A DNA stretch of 6,374 nucleotides from Spirochaetaceae bacterium (GTDB taxonomy: Bacteria > Spirochaetota > Spirochaetia > Treponematales > Breznakiellaceae). The stretch is from the NCBI GenBank assembly GCA_031258615.1, contig JAIRMP010000063.1, positions 1-6,374 of the forward strand. Direction: 5' to 3'. The position numbers and the translations under genes are program-made. Position 1 is the first letter of the stretch, and each line of letters starts with the position of its first letter. Under the pieces are notes generated by a model. The model was not told the DNA's origin. It ran no database searches and saw only the letters and a program-made list of their open reading frames with translations. Shown here one piece after another: positions 1 through 6,099 of the stretch.

Positions 1-2
1 TT

Positions 3-299
3 GATATCGGCAAGAACTATGCGGACATGCTTCCGCTGAGGGTACAAAACGAAAGTACCTTTACAGGCCATCTACTCATAACGTTTATCGCAAGCGTGAT
101 AGTGAAAAAGATACAAGAAGGTTTAGCTAAAACCGTATACAATCCGATTTCGCTTTTTGTGAACCTGAGAAACCAAAAAAGCAAAGTGTATGACGGCTTG
201 GTAATAACGCAAGAAGCATTCAAAAAAGCAAATGACAGTTATAAAATATTTGACATCGCCTGTCCCGTTGAGATCCGGAAGCCAATGGCATGTGGTTAG
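3..299 (+). CDS. IS4/IS1634-type DDE transposase, C-terminal fragment (cut by window edge)
   Basis: The reading frame is open from position 3, the first full codon, to a TAG at 297-299, giving about 98 residues. It starts with DIGKNYADMLPLRVQNE and continues with GHLLITFIASVIVKKIQ. This pattern is typical of the region just after the catalytic glutamate in IS4/IS1634-type (DDE_Tnp_1) transposases. The Lys of DIGK would fit the K of the family's Y-R-E-K signature, with the glutamate lying just outside the window. The remaining ~55 residues are a variable tail. The internal Met at 27 is not a start, because the frame and the conserved motif begin upstream of it. The product would cut and join DNA at the ends of its own insertion sequence. 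I cannot tell whether the full gene is intact. It lies opposite in strand to all the housekeeping genes, as expected for an insertion. The family call rests on remembered motifs, not a search. Confidence 0.72.
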   Translation, partial: DIGKNYADMLPLRVQNESTFTGHLLITFIASVIVKKIQEGLAKTVYNPISLFVNLRNQKSKVYDGLVITQEAFKKANDSYKIFDIACPVEIRKPMACG

Positions 300-394
300 A
301 ATTTTCGGGCGGGAACTACAGATTAATAATCTTAGGGATGAAATTATCACTGATTAACAACCCGAAACAATAAAATGATGAAACAATAAAATGA
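300..394. other. Gene-free gap after transposase
   Basis: This AT-rich stretch has no plausible ORF. It should contain the end of the insertion sequence whose transposase stops at 299, but I cannot identify that terminal inverted repeat because the partner end is outside the window. Its last 30 bases belong to the tandem duplication at 365-396. Confidence 0.5.
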
Positions 395-396
395 TG
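365..396. repeat. 16-bp tandem duplication
   Basis: Two perfect, directly adjacent copies of AAACAATAAAATGATG occupy 365-380 and 381-396. The last two bases of the second copy (TG) are also the first two bases of the IS21-like terminus that begins at 395. The duplication could come from replication slippage or from a transposition or repair event at the element boundary. It is longer than the 4-8 bp target duplications usual for IS21 elements, so it is not a simple target site duplication. Confidence 0.85.
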
Positions 397-466
397 TCAA
401 TAGTCAGCGAAAATTTCACCCTTTGACCATGGAAATTCACCAGGGAAAATTTCACCCCCCCTATAT
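395..466. mobile_element. IS21-like element terminus (solitary end)
   Basis: The stretch begins TGTCAATAGTCAGC and then carries GAAAATTTCACC at 409-420, a degenerate GGAAATTCACC at 431-441, and a second exact GAAAATTTCACC at 445-456, followed by a run of seven C (455-461). Ends that start with TGT and carry several copies of a GAAAATTT(C/G)ACC-like motif are characteristic of IS21-family elements, where the internal repeats bind the IstA transposase. The TGT terminus faces left, so the element should extend rightwards. However, no istA or istB gene follows; only a 102-aa ORF and then purB are present. It therefore looks like a remnant or a non-autonomous end. The family assignment is by motif resemblance only. 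Confidence 0.55.
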
Positions 467-775
467 CTAAGCGACCGCCTCAGCCGGTCCCTTGCCATCC
501 GCAAAATAACAGGACTGTATCAGTTTTATTGTTACATCCGGAAGATGCGTAGTTTTTTTATTATTGCTTAACCCATGAAACTCAACCGGATAATACTGCT
601 TTTCATAACACGCCTGAAAGCCGATTTTTTCACTAAACAAAAATTGTATTTTCTTTTTGGCTATAGGCCTGTCCGCTATAATTTGGAAGGTGAAATTCTG
701 AAAAGAGAAACAGCCGCAGTTGTCGGTAGTCCTTTCGTAACAATAGGTATTCCCTCCCTTGGAATATACCTTCAC
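467..775 (-). CDS. Hypothetical protein, 102 aa; possible transposase C-terminal remnant
   Basis: I do not recognise this gene. The start is GTG at 773-775, preceded by an AAAGGTGG Shine-Dalgarno-like sequence at 780-787. The frame stays open upstream of the GTG to a TAA just after purB, but has no ATG there. The protein is rich in aromatic residues, Lys and Cys (five Cys), with no signal peptide or membrane segment. A stretch around residues 13-35 (ERTTDN, then CFSFQNFTFQI) resembles the start of the small beta-barrel domain at the C-terminus of integrase-type transposases. The stop lies only about 70 bp from the outer tip of the IS21-like terminus at 395. Both points suggest the tail of a degraded insertion element. 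The alternative is a genuine small gene co-transcribed with purB, 72 bp upstream. Base composition is clearly more AT-rich than purB, which favours a foreign origin. Confidence 0.4.
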   Translation of the reverse strand: MKVYSKGGNTYCYERTTDNCGCFSFQNFTFQIIADRPIAKKKIQFLFSEKIGFQACYEKQYYPVEFHGLSNNKKTTHLPDVTIKLIQSCYFADGKGPAEAVA

Positions 776-847
776 TATACCACCTTTCTCTTCTTTTTGT
801 ACGGAAAAATTGTTGCCCCATCTTACACTGTTGTTATCTTACACTTC

Positions 848-2287
848 CTAACTGTTCATCAGCTTCCTGTACTTGGCAGCTATCGTTCTGGCTTTACAGG
901 CTGCAAGGCCGCTGTAGCGGGCAGGGTTCTCGAAGAAGGCGGACGCCTCGGCCTTATCCCTGATGAGGCCAAGTTCCAGCATCTTGCCGGCAATGCGCCG
1001 CAGCACGGCCTCCTCGCGGCGAAGCGCCTGCGGGAAGCTCAGGCCCTCACTTTCGGCGGCAAGGGTTATGCGGCGCACGATCTCGTGCGCCTCGTTTTCT
1101 CCGCTTTCGGCAAGCAGGATGTACGCCGGCTCCGCCATCACGCCGCCCTGTATCCCGCCGCTGCCGCCGCCCCCCAGGTTATACTCCAGACGTTCCCTGT
1201 CAACATCGATCCCTTCTATCACGCCCCTCATCCGCGAGACAGCCATGCAAAAGCCGCAGACATAGTCCGCGACAAAGCGCTGGCTGGCAGAATTGGACAG
1301 GTCGCGCTGGTGTTCGCTGATCTGGTCCATGTAAAAACTCACCACACGGGGCATGAAAGCCTTCCATAAACTCTTTACGTGCTCGCTGTTCCATGGATTG
1401 CGCTTCTGCGGCATAGTTGACGAGCCGACCTGCTCACCGGCAAAGCCCTCGCTCAATTCGGCGATCTCACTCCGCTGCAAGTGCCGCAGGTCGTCCGCCA
1501 GGTTTGCTATGACGCCGAACGCGGTGTTGATCTCCAGCAGCAGGCGCAGCATATACTCAGGCTCGACAAGCTGCGTGGAATGTTCTGACGGCTCAAGGCC
1601 CAATTCGGCAAGGTAGACCCGTTCAAGTTCCTCCGGGTCCGCCGTTATCATGCTGAGCGCGTTGTAAGCGCCCACCGCCCCGGCAAGTTTGCCGCGAAGT
1701 CCGGATGAAAGCCTCTCAATCTCAAGTATCGACTTGCCCAGCCGGGAAACGTACTCCGCCACCGCAAAACCGAGGGTGATCGGGACGGCGTGCTGCCCGT
1801 GCGTGCGTCCCGCCTGCGGTGTCTCCGCCTCGCGTTCGGCAAAATCACAGAGGCAGAGTTCCAGCCGGCGTAGTTCCGGCAGCACGACGCCGGCGCAAAC
1901 GCCCTTCATCCTGTAAGCGAGGCTGGTGTCCAGGATGTCCACGCTCGTGGCGCCCAGGTGGACGAACGCCTTGAACTCGTCCGGCATCTTCCGTTTCAGC
2001 GCGTTGACCAGCGCCCGCACGTTGTGGCGGGTTTTCTTTTCCTCGGCGTACACTTCCCGCGGCGTAACGGCGCGGGCCGCCTCGTCAACCAAGCGCCACG
2101 CCGCCTCCGTCAGCCTGCCGCGCGTATGAAGGTGCGCGGCAACGAGGGCCGCCTCCGCCTTGAGGTTCGCCCGCACCGCAGCCTCCTCCGACAGCCACCC
2201 GCTCACCGCGTCAAATACATCCTTCTCCGACAGGGAATACCGGTGGTCCAGCGGAGATATATTCTGAAAAATCGATCGTTCCTGCAT
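848..2287 (-). CDS. purB: Adenylosuccinate lyase
   Basis: This 479-aa member of the fumarase/aspartase superfamily acts in the cytoplasm. It eliminates fumarate from SAICAR and from adenylosuccinate, two steps of purine and AMP synthesis. Visible motifs are TRHNV (86-90; the RHD/N histidine of PurB), HLGATSVDILDT (110-121), GRTHGQHAVP (160-169; general-acid histidine region) and the lyase signature GSSTMPQKRNP (288-298), which carries the catalytic serine on its flexible loop. HQRDLSNSASQRF (326-338) matches the PurB-type sequence after the signature. The length is in the normal range for the larger PurB enzymes. A glycine-rich stretch, LGGGGSGGIQGG at 371-382, is unusual. The start is ATG at 2285-2287, with a weak AGGGCGG upstream. 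Codons are strongly G/C-ending compared with the small ORF downstream. The 179-bp gap from metI suggests its own promoter. The RTHGxHA and HQRD motifs argue against argininosuccinate lyase or fumarase. Confidence 0.93.
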   Translation of the reverse strand: MQERSIFQNISPLDHRYSLSEKDVFDAVSGWLSEEAAVRANLKAEAALVAAHLHTRGRLTEAAWRLVDEAARAVTPREVYAEEKKTRHNVRALVNALKRKMPDEFKAFVHLGATSVDILDTSLAYRMKGVCAGVVLPELRRLELCLCDFAEREAETPQAGRTHGQHAVPITLGFAVAEYVSRLGKSILEIERLSSGLRGKLAGAVGAYNALSMITADPEELERVYLAELGLEPSEHSTQLVEPEYMLRLLLEINTAFGVIANLADDLRHLQRSEIAELSEGFAGEQVGSSTMPQKRNPWNSEHVKSLWKAFMPRVVSFYMDQISEHQRDLSNSASQRFVADYVCGFCMAVSRMRGVIEGIDVDRERLEYNLGGGGSGGIQGGVMAEPAYILLAESGENEAHEIVRRITLAAESEGLSFPQALRREEAVLRRIAGKMLELGLIRDKAEASAFFENPARYSGLAACKARTIAAKYRKLMNS

Positions 2288-2303
2288 CGTACCGCCCTAC
2301 AAA

Positions 2304-2332
2304 ACAATAGCCTGAGCCTTCATATTTCTCAA
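2304..2332 (-). promoter_or_regulatory. Candidate purB promoter
   Basis: On the minus strand, TTGAGA (2327-2332) and TATTGT (2304-2309) are separated by exactly 17 nt, close to the sigma-70 type consensus (5/6 and 4/6 matches). The predicted start of transcription near 2297 would leave only about a 10-nt leader before the ATG at 2287, which is tight. An upstream promoter is therefore also possible. Confidence 0.35.
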
Positions 2333-2451
2333 GTGGCGCCGGGTCAGATTCAGAAATTTTACTTTTAAATTTGGGCGCATCCCCTAAAATAACTGAGCAG
2401 CAGTCATTCGGGGCCGGGGCAGCGTAACATTCACTGTTCTACTTCAATGTA

Positions 2452-2467
2452 CCCCCCCCCCCCCCCC
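2452..2467 (-). repeat. G16 homopolymer tract adjoining the metI stop codon
   Basis: Sixteen consecutive C on the plus strand read as G16 on the coding strand. The first G of the tract is the last base of the metI TAG stop, so slippage would not change MetI. The tract lies about 165 bp upstream of the purB start codon, in the metI-purB gap. Long poly-G tracts are classic slippage sites and can alter expression when they sit near promoters. Here it could at most affect read-through into purB or upstream activation of purB. Confidence 0.9.
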
Positions 2468-3147
2468 TATCGGGTCATTTTTTTGCTGATTATGTTGCCT
2501 GTAGTTTGGATTATTGTAACAATGACTATCAGTATAAAAACCGTGACGATGGTGATGTCGGTTTGGTAGCGGTTATAGCCGTAGCGGATGGCAAAGTCGC
2601 CAAGGCCTCCGCCGCCGACAGCGCCGGCCATAGCGATGAGGCCTATCATGCTGATAAGAGTTATTGTAACGCCCCTAACGATTCCCGGGACGCTTTCTTT
2701 AAGGTAGACGCGGAAAATGATACCCGCGGGGCTTGTGCCCATTGATAGTGCGGCTTCTATCGCGCCGCGGTCGATTTCTGAAAAGGCGCTTTCCATCTGC
2801 CTTATGAAAAACGGCGTTGTGCCGAACACGAGCGGAACAATCGCGCCGCGTACGCCTATCGCCGTGCCGACAATAGCCCGTGTTACAGGAATTATCAGCG
2901 CAATTAGGATGATAAAAGGCACAGACCTGAAAAAGTTTATCACCTTATCCAAAATAGTCCAAACAACGATGTTTTCAAGAATATCGCCCTTTCGGGTGAC
3001 TATCAGCACAAAGGCAAGGACTATGCCTATAGAAAACGATATAGCGCCGGTAATTACGAGCATTTGCAGGGTTTGAACGAGCGATTTAAGCAGTTCTTCC
3101 CATTTTCCGGCAACATTGGGAATGATTTTTAAGATCAAATCAGCCAT
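2467..3147 (-). CDS. metI: Methionine ABC transporter permease MetI
   Basis: This 226-aa inner-membrane permease forms the translocation path for methionine as a homodimer that pairs with MetN. It has about five hydrophobic segments (roughly residues 24-51, 72-97, 98-115, 157-182 and 197-220). The cytoplasmic EAA loop that docks on the ATPase begins EAALSMGTSP at 131 and ends in LKE at 149-151. MAGAVGGGGLGDFAIRYGY (173-191) is the hallmark sequence of MetI near the last transmembrane segments. I chose ATG 3145-3147 because GAGGAG lies 7 nt upstream (3155-3160) and the product begins MADLI like family members. A longer frame to 3192 would add 15 non-conserved residues inside metN. The start overlaps the metN stop by 8 nt (ATGGCTGA), suggesting translational coupling. 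The stop TAG runs into a G16 tract. No clear hairpin terminator follows. Confidence 0.94.
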   Translation of the reverse strand: MADLILKIIPNVAGKWEELLKSLVQTLQMLVITGAISFSIGIVLAFVLIVTRKGDILENIVVWTILDKVINFFRSVPFIILIALIIPVTRAIVGTAIGVRGAIVPLVFGTTPFFIRQMESAFSEIDRGAIEAALSMGTSPAGIIFRVYLKESVPGIVRGVTITLISMIGLIAMAGAVGGGGLGDFAIRYGYNRYQTDITIVTVFILIVIVTIIQTTGNIISKKMTR

Positions 3148-4177
3148 GTGAAATCTCCTCAATTTTGACGCCCTGTTCGGCGAACCAGGCAAAGGCGTTT
3201 CCGACAGCCTCCCGCTCCCCCTCTATTATGTTTATCAGGGCGCCAACCGGCGTATCCTGAATAATGTCGAGGTCGGCAAGGATGATATTTATGTAGAGGC
3301 CGAAGCGAATCGAAGCTGTAGAAATGAGAGCCTTTACCGTATTCTTGCCCGTGTAGCTGAATTTTGCCAGAATCTGACCGGGACTCAGGCTGACGGCAGG
3401 GGATTTCCCGCTTACAAGGTCGTGAACCTTGCTCAGAGTCGAAGTGGTAGCGATAAAATCACGGGTAATGGGCAGCCGGGGGTTAGAAAATATATCAAAA
3501 ACTGAGCCGTGTTCGACAATTTCTCCCGAATCCATGACGACAGCGGATGTGCAAATTGATTTTACCACATTCATCTCGTGGGTGATTATCACTATCGTGA
3601 GCCCCAGGCGGCTGTTTAAATCCTTAAGCAGGGCGAGTATAGACCGCGTTGTCTGGGGATCGAGGGCGCTTGTCGCTTCGTCGCAGAGAAGGATGCGGGG
3701 CTTTGAAGCGAGGGCTCTGGCAATGCCTACACGCTGTTTTTGCCCGCCGGAGAGCTGGGAGGGGTAGGCATTTTTTTTGTCCTCTATCCCGACAAGCTCA
3801 AGCATCTCGTCAACCCGCCTGTCAATCGCTTCCTTTGACATTCCCGTATATTTAAGGGGATAGGCTATATTGCCGGCCACCGTTCTGGAAGGGAACAGGT
3901 TAAACAACTGGAATATCATGCCTATCTTCCGGCGGGCTTGGCGCAGTTCGCGTTGACCGAGTTCCATCAGATTCCGGCCATCAACCCAGACTTCCCCCGA
4001 ATCAGGGCGTTCCAGCAGGTTGATACAACGGACCAGCGTACTCTTGCCCGCGCCGGAGTACCCTATAACGCCGAAAATCTCACCGTCCTCTACGGTAAAC
4101 GAGGCGTTTTTAACAGCCTTTACTTCGGCGTTTGTATTTTTGCCGAAGGTGCGGCTGATATTTTTCAGTTCAATCAT
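3140..4177 (-). CDS. metN: Methionine ABC transporter ATP-binding protein MetN
   Basis: This 345-aa ATPase powers methionine import through MetI on the cytoplasmic face. Motifs are Walker A GYSGAGKST (39-47), Q-loop glutamine 90, signature LSGGQ (142-146), Walker B with catalytic Glu in ILLCDE (162-167), D-loop SALD (170-173) and H-loop histidine 200 in THEM. Residues from about 265 to 345 form a C-terminal NIL (ACT-like) domain. In MetN this domain binds methionine and inhibits transport when the cytoplasmic pool is high, and it separates MetN from general amino-acid ABC ATPases. The length is typical for MetN with NIL. ATG 4175-4177 starts only 4 nt after the msrAB stop, with a purine-rich AAGAAG upstream but no strong ribosome binding site, so translation is probably coupled to msrAB. 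The metI ribosome binding site lies within its last codons (EEI). Confidence 0.95.
   Translation of the reverse strand: MIELKNISRTFGKNTNAEVKAVKNASFTVEDGEIFGVIGYSGAGKSTLVRCINLLERPDSGEVWVDGRNLMELGQRELRQARRKIGMIFQLFNLFPSRTVAGNIAYPLKYTGMSKEAIDRRVDEMLELVGIEDKKNAYPSQLSGGQKQRVGIARALASKPRILLCDEATSALDPQTTRSILALLKDLNSRLGLTIVIITHEMNVVKSICTSAVVMDSGEIVEHGSVFDIFSNPRLPITRDFIATTSTLSKVHDLVSGKSPAVSLSPGQILAKFSYTGKNTVKALISTASIRFGLYINIILADLDIIQDTPVGALINIIEGEREAVGNAFAWFAEQGVKIEEISHG
3155..3160 (-). promoter_or_regulatory. metI ribosome binding site inside metN
   Basis: GAGGAG on the minus strand lies 7 nt before the metI ATG and fixes that start rather than the longer upstream frame. It also encodes the Glu-Glu near the end of MetN, so ribosomes finishing metN pass directly over it. 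Confidence 0.8.
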
Positions 4178-4181
4178 GGCA

Positions 4182-5159
4182 TCATGTCTTCTTTTGGAAC
4201 AGTTTCAGGTATTCGCCGTAACCTTCGGCGGAGAGCCTTTCTGTGGGAATAAAGCGCAGCGCCGCCGAGTTTATGCAGTACCGCAGTCCGCCCAGTTCCG
4301 GGGGGCCGTCCTCAAAAACATGACCCAGGTGGCAGCCGGCCCCGCTGCTTTTTACTTCGGTGCGTTTCCTGCCGATGGAGTCATCCAGCCTTTCCACGAT
4401 ACTCTCCTCGCTTACCGGCTTGGAAAAAGCCGGCCAACCGCAGCCTGAATTGTACTTATCCAGTGATGAAAAAAGCGGCGCCCCGCTCACAACGTCAACA
4501 TAGAGTCCGTCCTCAAAAAAGTTGTCGTATTCACCTGAAAACGGCGCTTCCGTGGCGGCTTTCTGGGTAACCTCGTATTGGAGTGGCGATAACTCTCGCA
4601 GTGTTCCATTTATTTCGGCGTTTGAATCCCCCGGCACGCGGGAAGCGGGCTTGTAATCCGCCGCCTTTTTGAACAGGCATCCGTCTATGTGGCAGTAGCC
4701 GTCCGGATTTTTGTCCAGGTACTTTTGGTGGTATTCTTCGGCGGGATAAAAATTTTCAAGCTTCGTTGTTTCGGTAAATACGGTCTTGCCCAGAGCCTCA
4801 AATTTTTTTCTGAGGTACGCCGCCGATTCTTCGACTATCCATTTGTCCGCCTCGTCCGTGTAGTACACTCCTGTCCTGTACTGAATCCCCTCGTCCTCAC
4901 CCTGCCGGTTGAGAGAGGCGGGGTCTATCGCCTCGAAGAACAGCGCAAGCAGTTCTTCGAGGCGCAGTTTTTCATCGTCATACTCGACCCGCACTGTTTC
5001 GGCATGACCTGTGGCTCCGGACTTTACATCGTTATATGAAGGCTTAGCCGTTCGTCCGTTGGCATAGCCTACGGAGGTTGAGGTTACGCCGGCGATCAGG
5101 GAAAGGTATTTTTCCAATCCCCAGAAACAGCCGCCGGCAAGATAGATTTGCCTTGTCAT
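4182..5159 (-). CDS. msrAB: Bifunctional methionine sulfoxide reductase MsrA-MsrB fusion
   Basis: This 325-aa fusion reduces both epimers of methionine sulfoxide: MsrA acts on the S form and MsrB on the R form. Residues 1 to about 160 are MsrA: GCFWG (10-14) holds catalytic Cys11, and GYCHID (154-159) carries a likely resolving Cys156. A linker follows, and about 187-306 is MsrB: GCGWPAFSKP (239-248, resolving Cys240), GCHLGHVFEDGP (275-286) and RYCINSAALRF (293-303, catalytic Cys295). The paired CxxC zinc motifs of many MsrB proteins are not seen. There is no signal peptide, so it acts in the cytoplasm, presumably recycled by thioredoxin. ATG 5157-5159 is the start; AAGG about 11 nt upstream is a modest ribosome binding site. 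It lies 27 nt after metQ and 4 nt before metN, so it belongs to the same operon. This placement inside the methionine importer suggests a link between uptake and repair of oxidised methionine. Confidence 0.94.
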   Translation of the reverse strand: MTRQIYLAGGCFWGLEKYLSLIAGVTSTSVGYANGRTAKPSYNDVKSGATGHAETVRVEYDDEKLRLEELLALFFEAIDPASLNRQGEDEGIQYRTGVYYTDEADKWIVEESAAYLRKKFEALGKTVFTETTKLENFYPAEEYHQKYLDKNPDGYCHIDGCLFKKAADYKPASRVPGDSNAEINGTLRELSPLQYEVTQKAATEAPFSGEYDNFFEDGLYVDVVSGAPLFSSLDKYNSGCGWPAFSKPVSEESIVERLDDSIGRKRTEVKSSGAGCHLGHVFEDGPPELGGLRYCINSAALRFIPTERLSAEGYGEYLKLFQKKT

Positions 5160-5186
5160 GCCTTACAGTACCTTACTTAGCCCCCA

Positions 5187-6029
5187 TTACCAAGCCGGAA
5201 TGAACGCGCCCTTGTAGACCGTTTGAAACACCTGCTTCACCGCGTCCGTGTGGTACTCATCGACTATACGCCTAAAGACGGGGTCGTCCTTTCTGTCCGT
5301 TCTGACGGCGATTATGTTGATATAGGGGTTACGGCTCCCGCCGGACTGTTTTTCCAGCGCGATGGAATCCCGTTCAGGGTTAAGACCGGCGTTTACCGCG
5401 TGGCCGCCGTTGATAAAAGCCGCTGTAACGTCAGGCAGGAGGCGCGGGGTTTGCGCGGCTTCCACCTCGATAAATTCCAGATTGAGCGGATTTTCCGTTA
5501 TGTCGAGTTTACTCGGCGTAGGGCCTGCCGACTCAGGGATTTTGATCAGCCCCGCCTTTTCGAGAACCCGATAGCTGCGGCCTCCGTTGACGACATCGTT
5601 GGGAAGGGCGATCTTGTCCCCGTTCTTGATTTCCGACACGGACTTGATCTTCTGAGAATAAAGGCCGAGCGGCGCGAGCAGGGTTTCCCCTATAGGGGTC
5701 AGAGTATAACCCTTTGTTTTGATCTCGTTTTCCAGATATGCGTAATGTTGAAATGAATTCAGGTCAATTTCGCCGTCCTGAAGCGCTCTGTTCGGCTGGA
5801 CATATTCAGTAAACTCGACGAGTTCTATATTGACGCCCTCTGCCGCAAGTTTTGCTATTACCGGCTTCCACTGGTCTGCCGCATCGCCGACAATCCCGAT
5901 TTTCACCACCCTTTCGCCCGGCGCTTCCTTTTTCGCCGCGGCGAATACGCTAAACGCTCCAAATGACACGCTGACTGACAGCCAAAGTATCAAACCGATT
6001 GTAAACTGTACTTTCTTTTTTAAAAACAT
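5187..6029 (-). CDS. metQ: Methionine-binding protein MetQ (NlpA family)
   Basis: This 280-aa extracytoplasmic solute-binding protein delivers methionine to MetNI. After a basic N-terminus (MFLKKK) there is a hydrophobic segment (about 9-30) ending SVFAAA, followed by the mature domain from about KKEAPGER. Family motifs are FTEYVQPNRALQDGEIDLN (73-91), FQHYAYL (93-99), ALPNDVVNGGRSYRVLEKAGLI (141-162, in two parts ALPND and NGGRSYRVLEKAGLI), INGGHAVNAGL (206-216) and NPYINII (234-240). The length is usual. No cysteine occurs anywhere in the protein, so the lipobox normally seen in MetQ/NlpA is absent; a signal peptidase I site near FA-AA is more likely. ATG 6027-6029 was chosen because AGGAGG lies 7 nt upstream and it places the signal peptide at the N-terminus; the longer frame to 6095 would precede it with non-signal residues. 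It is the first gene of the operon. Confidence 0.92.
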   Translation of the reverse strand: MFLKKKVQFTIGLILWLSVSVSFGAFSVFAAAKKEAPGERVVKIGIVGDAADQWKPVIAKLAAEGVNIELVEFTEYVQPNRALQDGEIDLNSFQHYAYLENEIKTKGYTLTPIGETLLAPLGLYSQKIKSVSEIKNGDKIALPNDVVNGGRSYRVLEKAGLIKIPESAGPTPSKLDITENPLNLEFIEVEAAQTPRLLPDVTAAFINGGHAVNAGLNPERDSIALEKQSGGSRNPYINIIAVRTDRKDDPVFRRIVDEYHTDAVKQVFQTVYKGAFIPAW

Positions 6030-6036
6030 AGTACTG

Positions 6037-6042
6037 CCTCCT
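6037..6042 (-). promoter_or_regulatory. metQ Shine-Dalgarno sequence
   Basis: A perfect AGGAGG lies 7 nt upstream of the ATG at 6027-6029. This is the strongest ribosome binding site in the window, and it decides the metQ start against the longer frame. Confidence 0.85.
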
Positions 6043-6057
6043 AAAATTAATTTATCC

Positions 6058-6093
6058 GGCTTCCCGCAAAACCGGTTTAGTCTTGCGGAAACC
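6058..6093 (-). promoter_or_regulatory. Leader hairpin upstream of metQ
   Basis: In the transcript direction, GGTTTCCGCAA (6083-6093) pairs with TTGCGGGAAGCC (6058-6069), giving an 11-bp stem with one bulge and one G-U pair. The 13-nt loop contains most of the palindrome AAACCGGTTT (6068-6077). The hairpin lies between the promoter-like region and the ribosome binding site and is not followed by a U-run, so it is not a simple terminator. It could stabilise the mRNA or serve as a regulatory site. I cannot match it to a known methionine riboswitch. Confidence 0.5.
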
Positions 6094-6099
6094 ATATTT

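Noticed and set aside
575..1369. 264-aa plus-strand ORF opposite purB
   Set aside because: It is antisense to the conserved purB reading frame for most of its length. Its alanine- and histidine-rich translation reflects the G/C-rich third codon positions of purB, and it shows no domain.
1958..2368. 136-aa plus-strand ORF over the purB 5' end
   Set aside because: It is a shadow of the purB coding strand, with no ribosome binding site or recognisable motif.
2340..2466. Rho-independent terminator after metI
   Set aside because: I searched the metI-purB gap for a GC stem followed by a U-run. Only short, weak pairings such as GGG/CCC near 2371-2383 are present, so no terminator is called.
3148..3192. 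Longer metI start adding 15 residues (MPGSPNRAS...)
   Set aside because: It lies inside metN, is not family-like and lacks a good ribosome binding site, whereas ATG 3147 has GAGGAG at 7 nt.
4020..4448. 142-aa plus-strand ORF spanning the metN/msrAB junction
   Set aside because: It is antisense to two clearly conserved genes and has no family motif.
5223..5756. 177-aa plus-strand ORF opposite metQ
   Set aside because: It lies wholly within metQ on the other strand and has no independent evidence.
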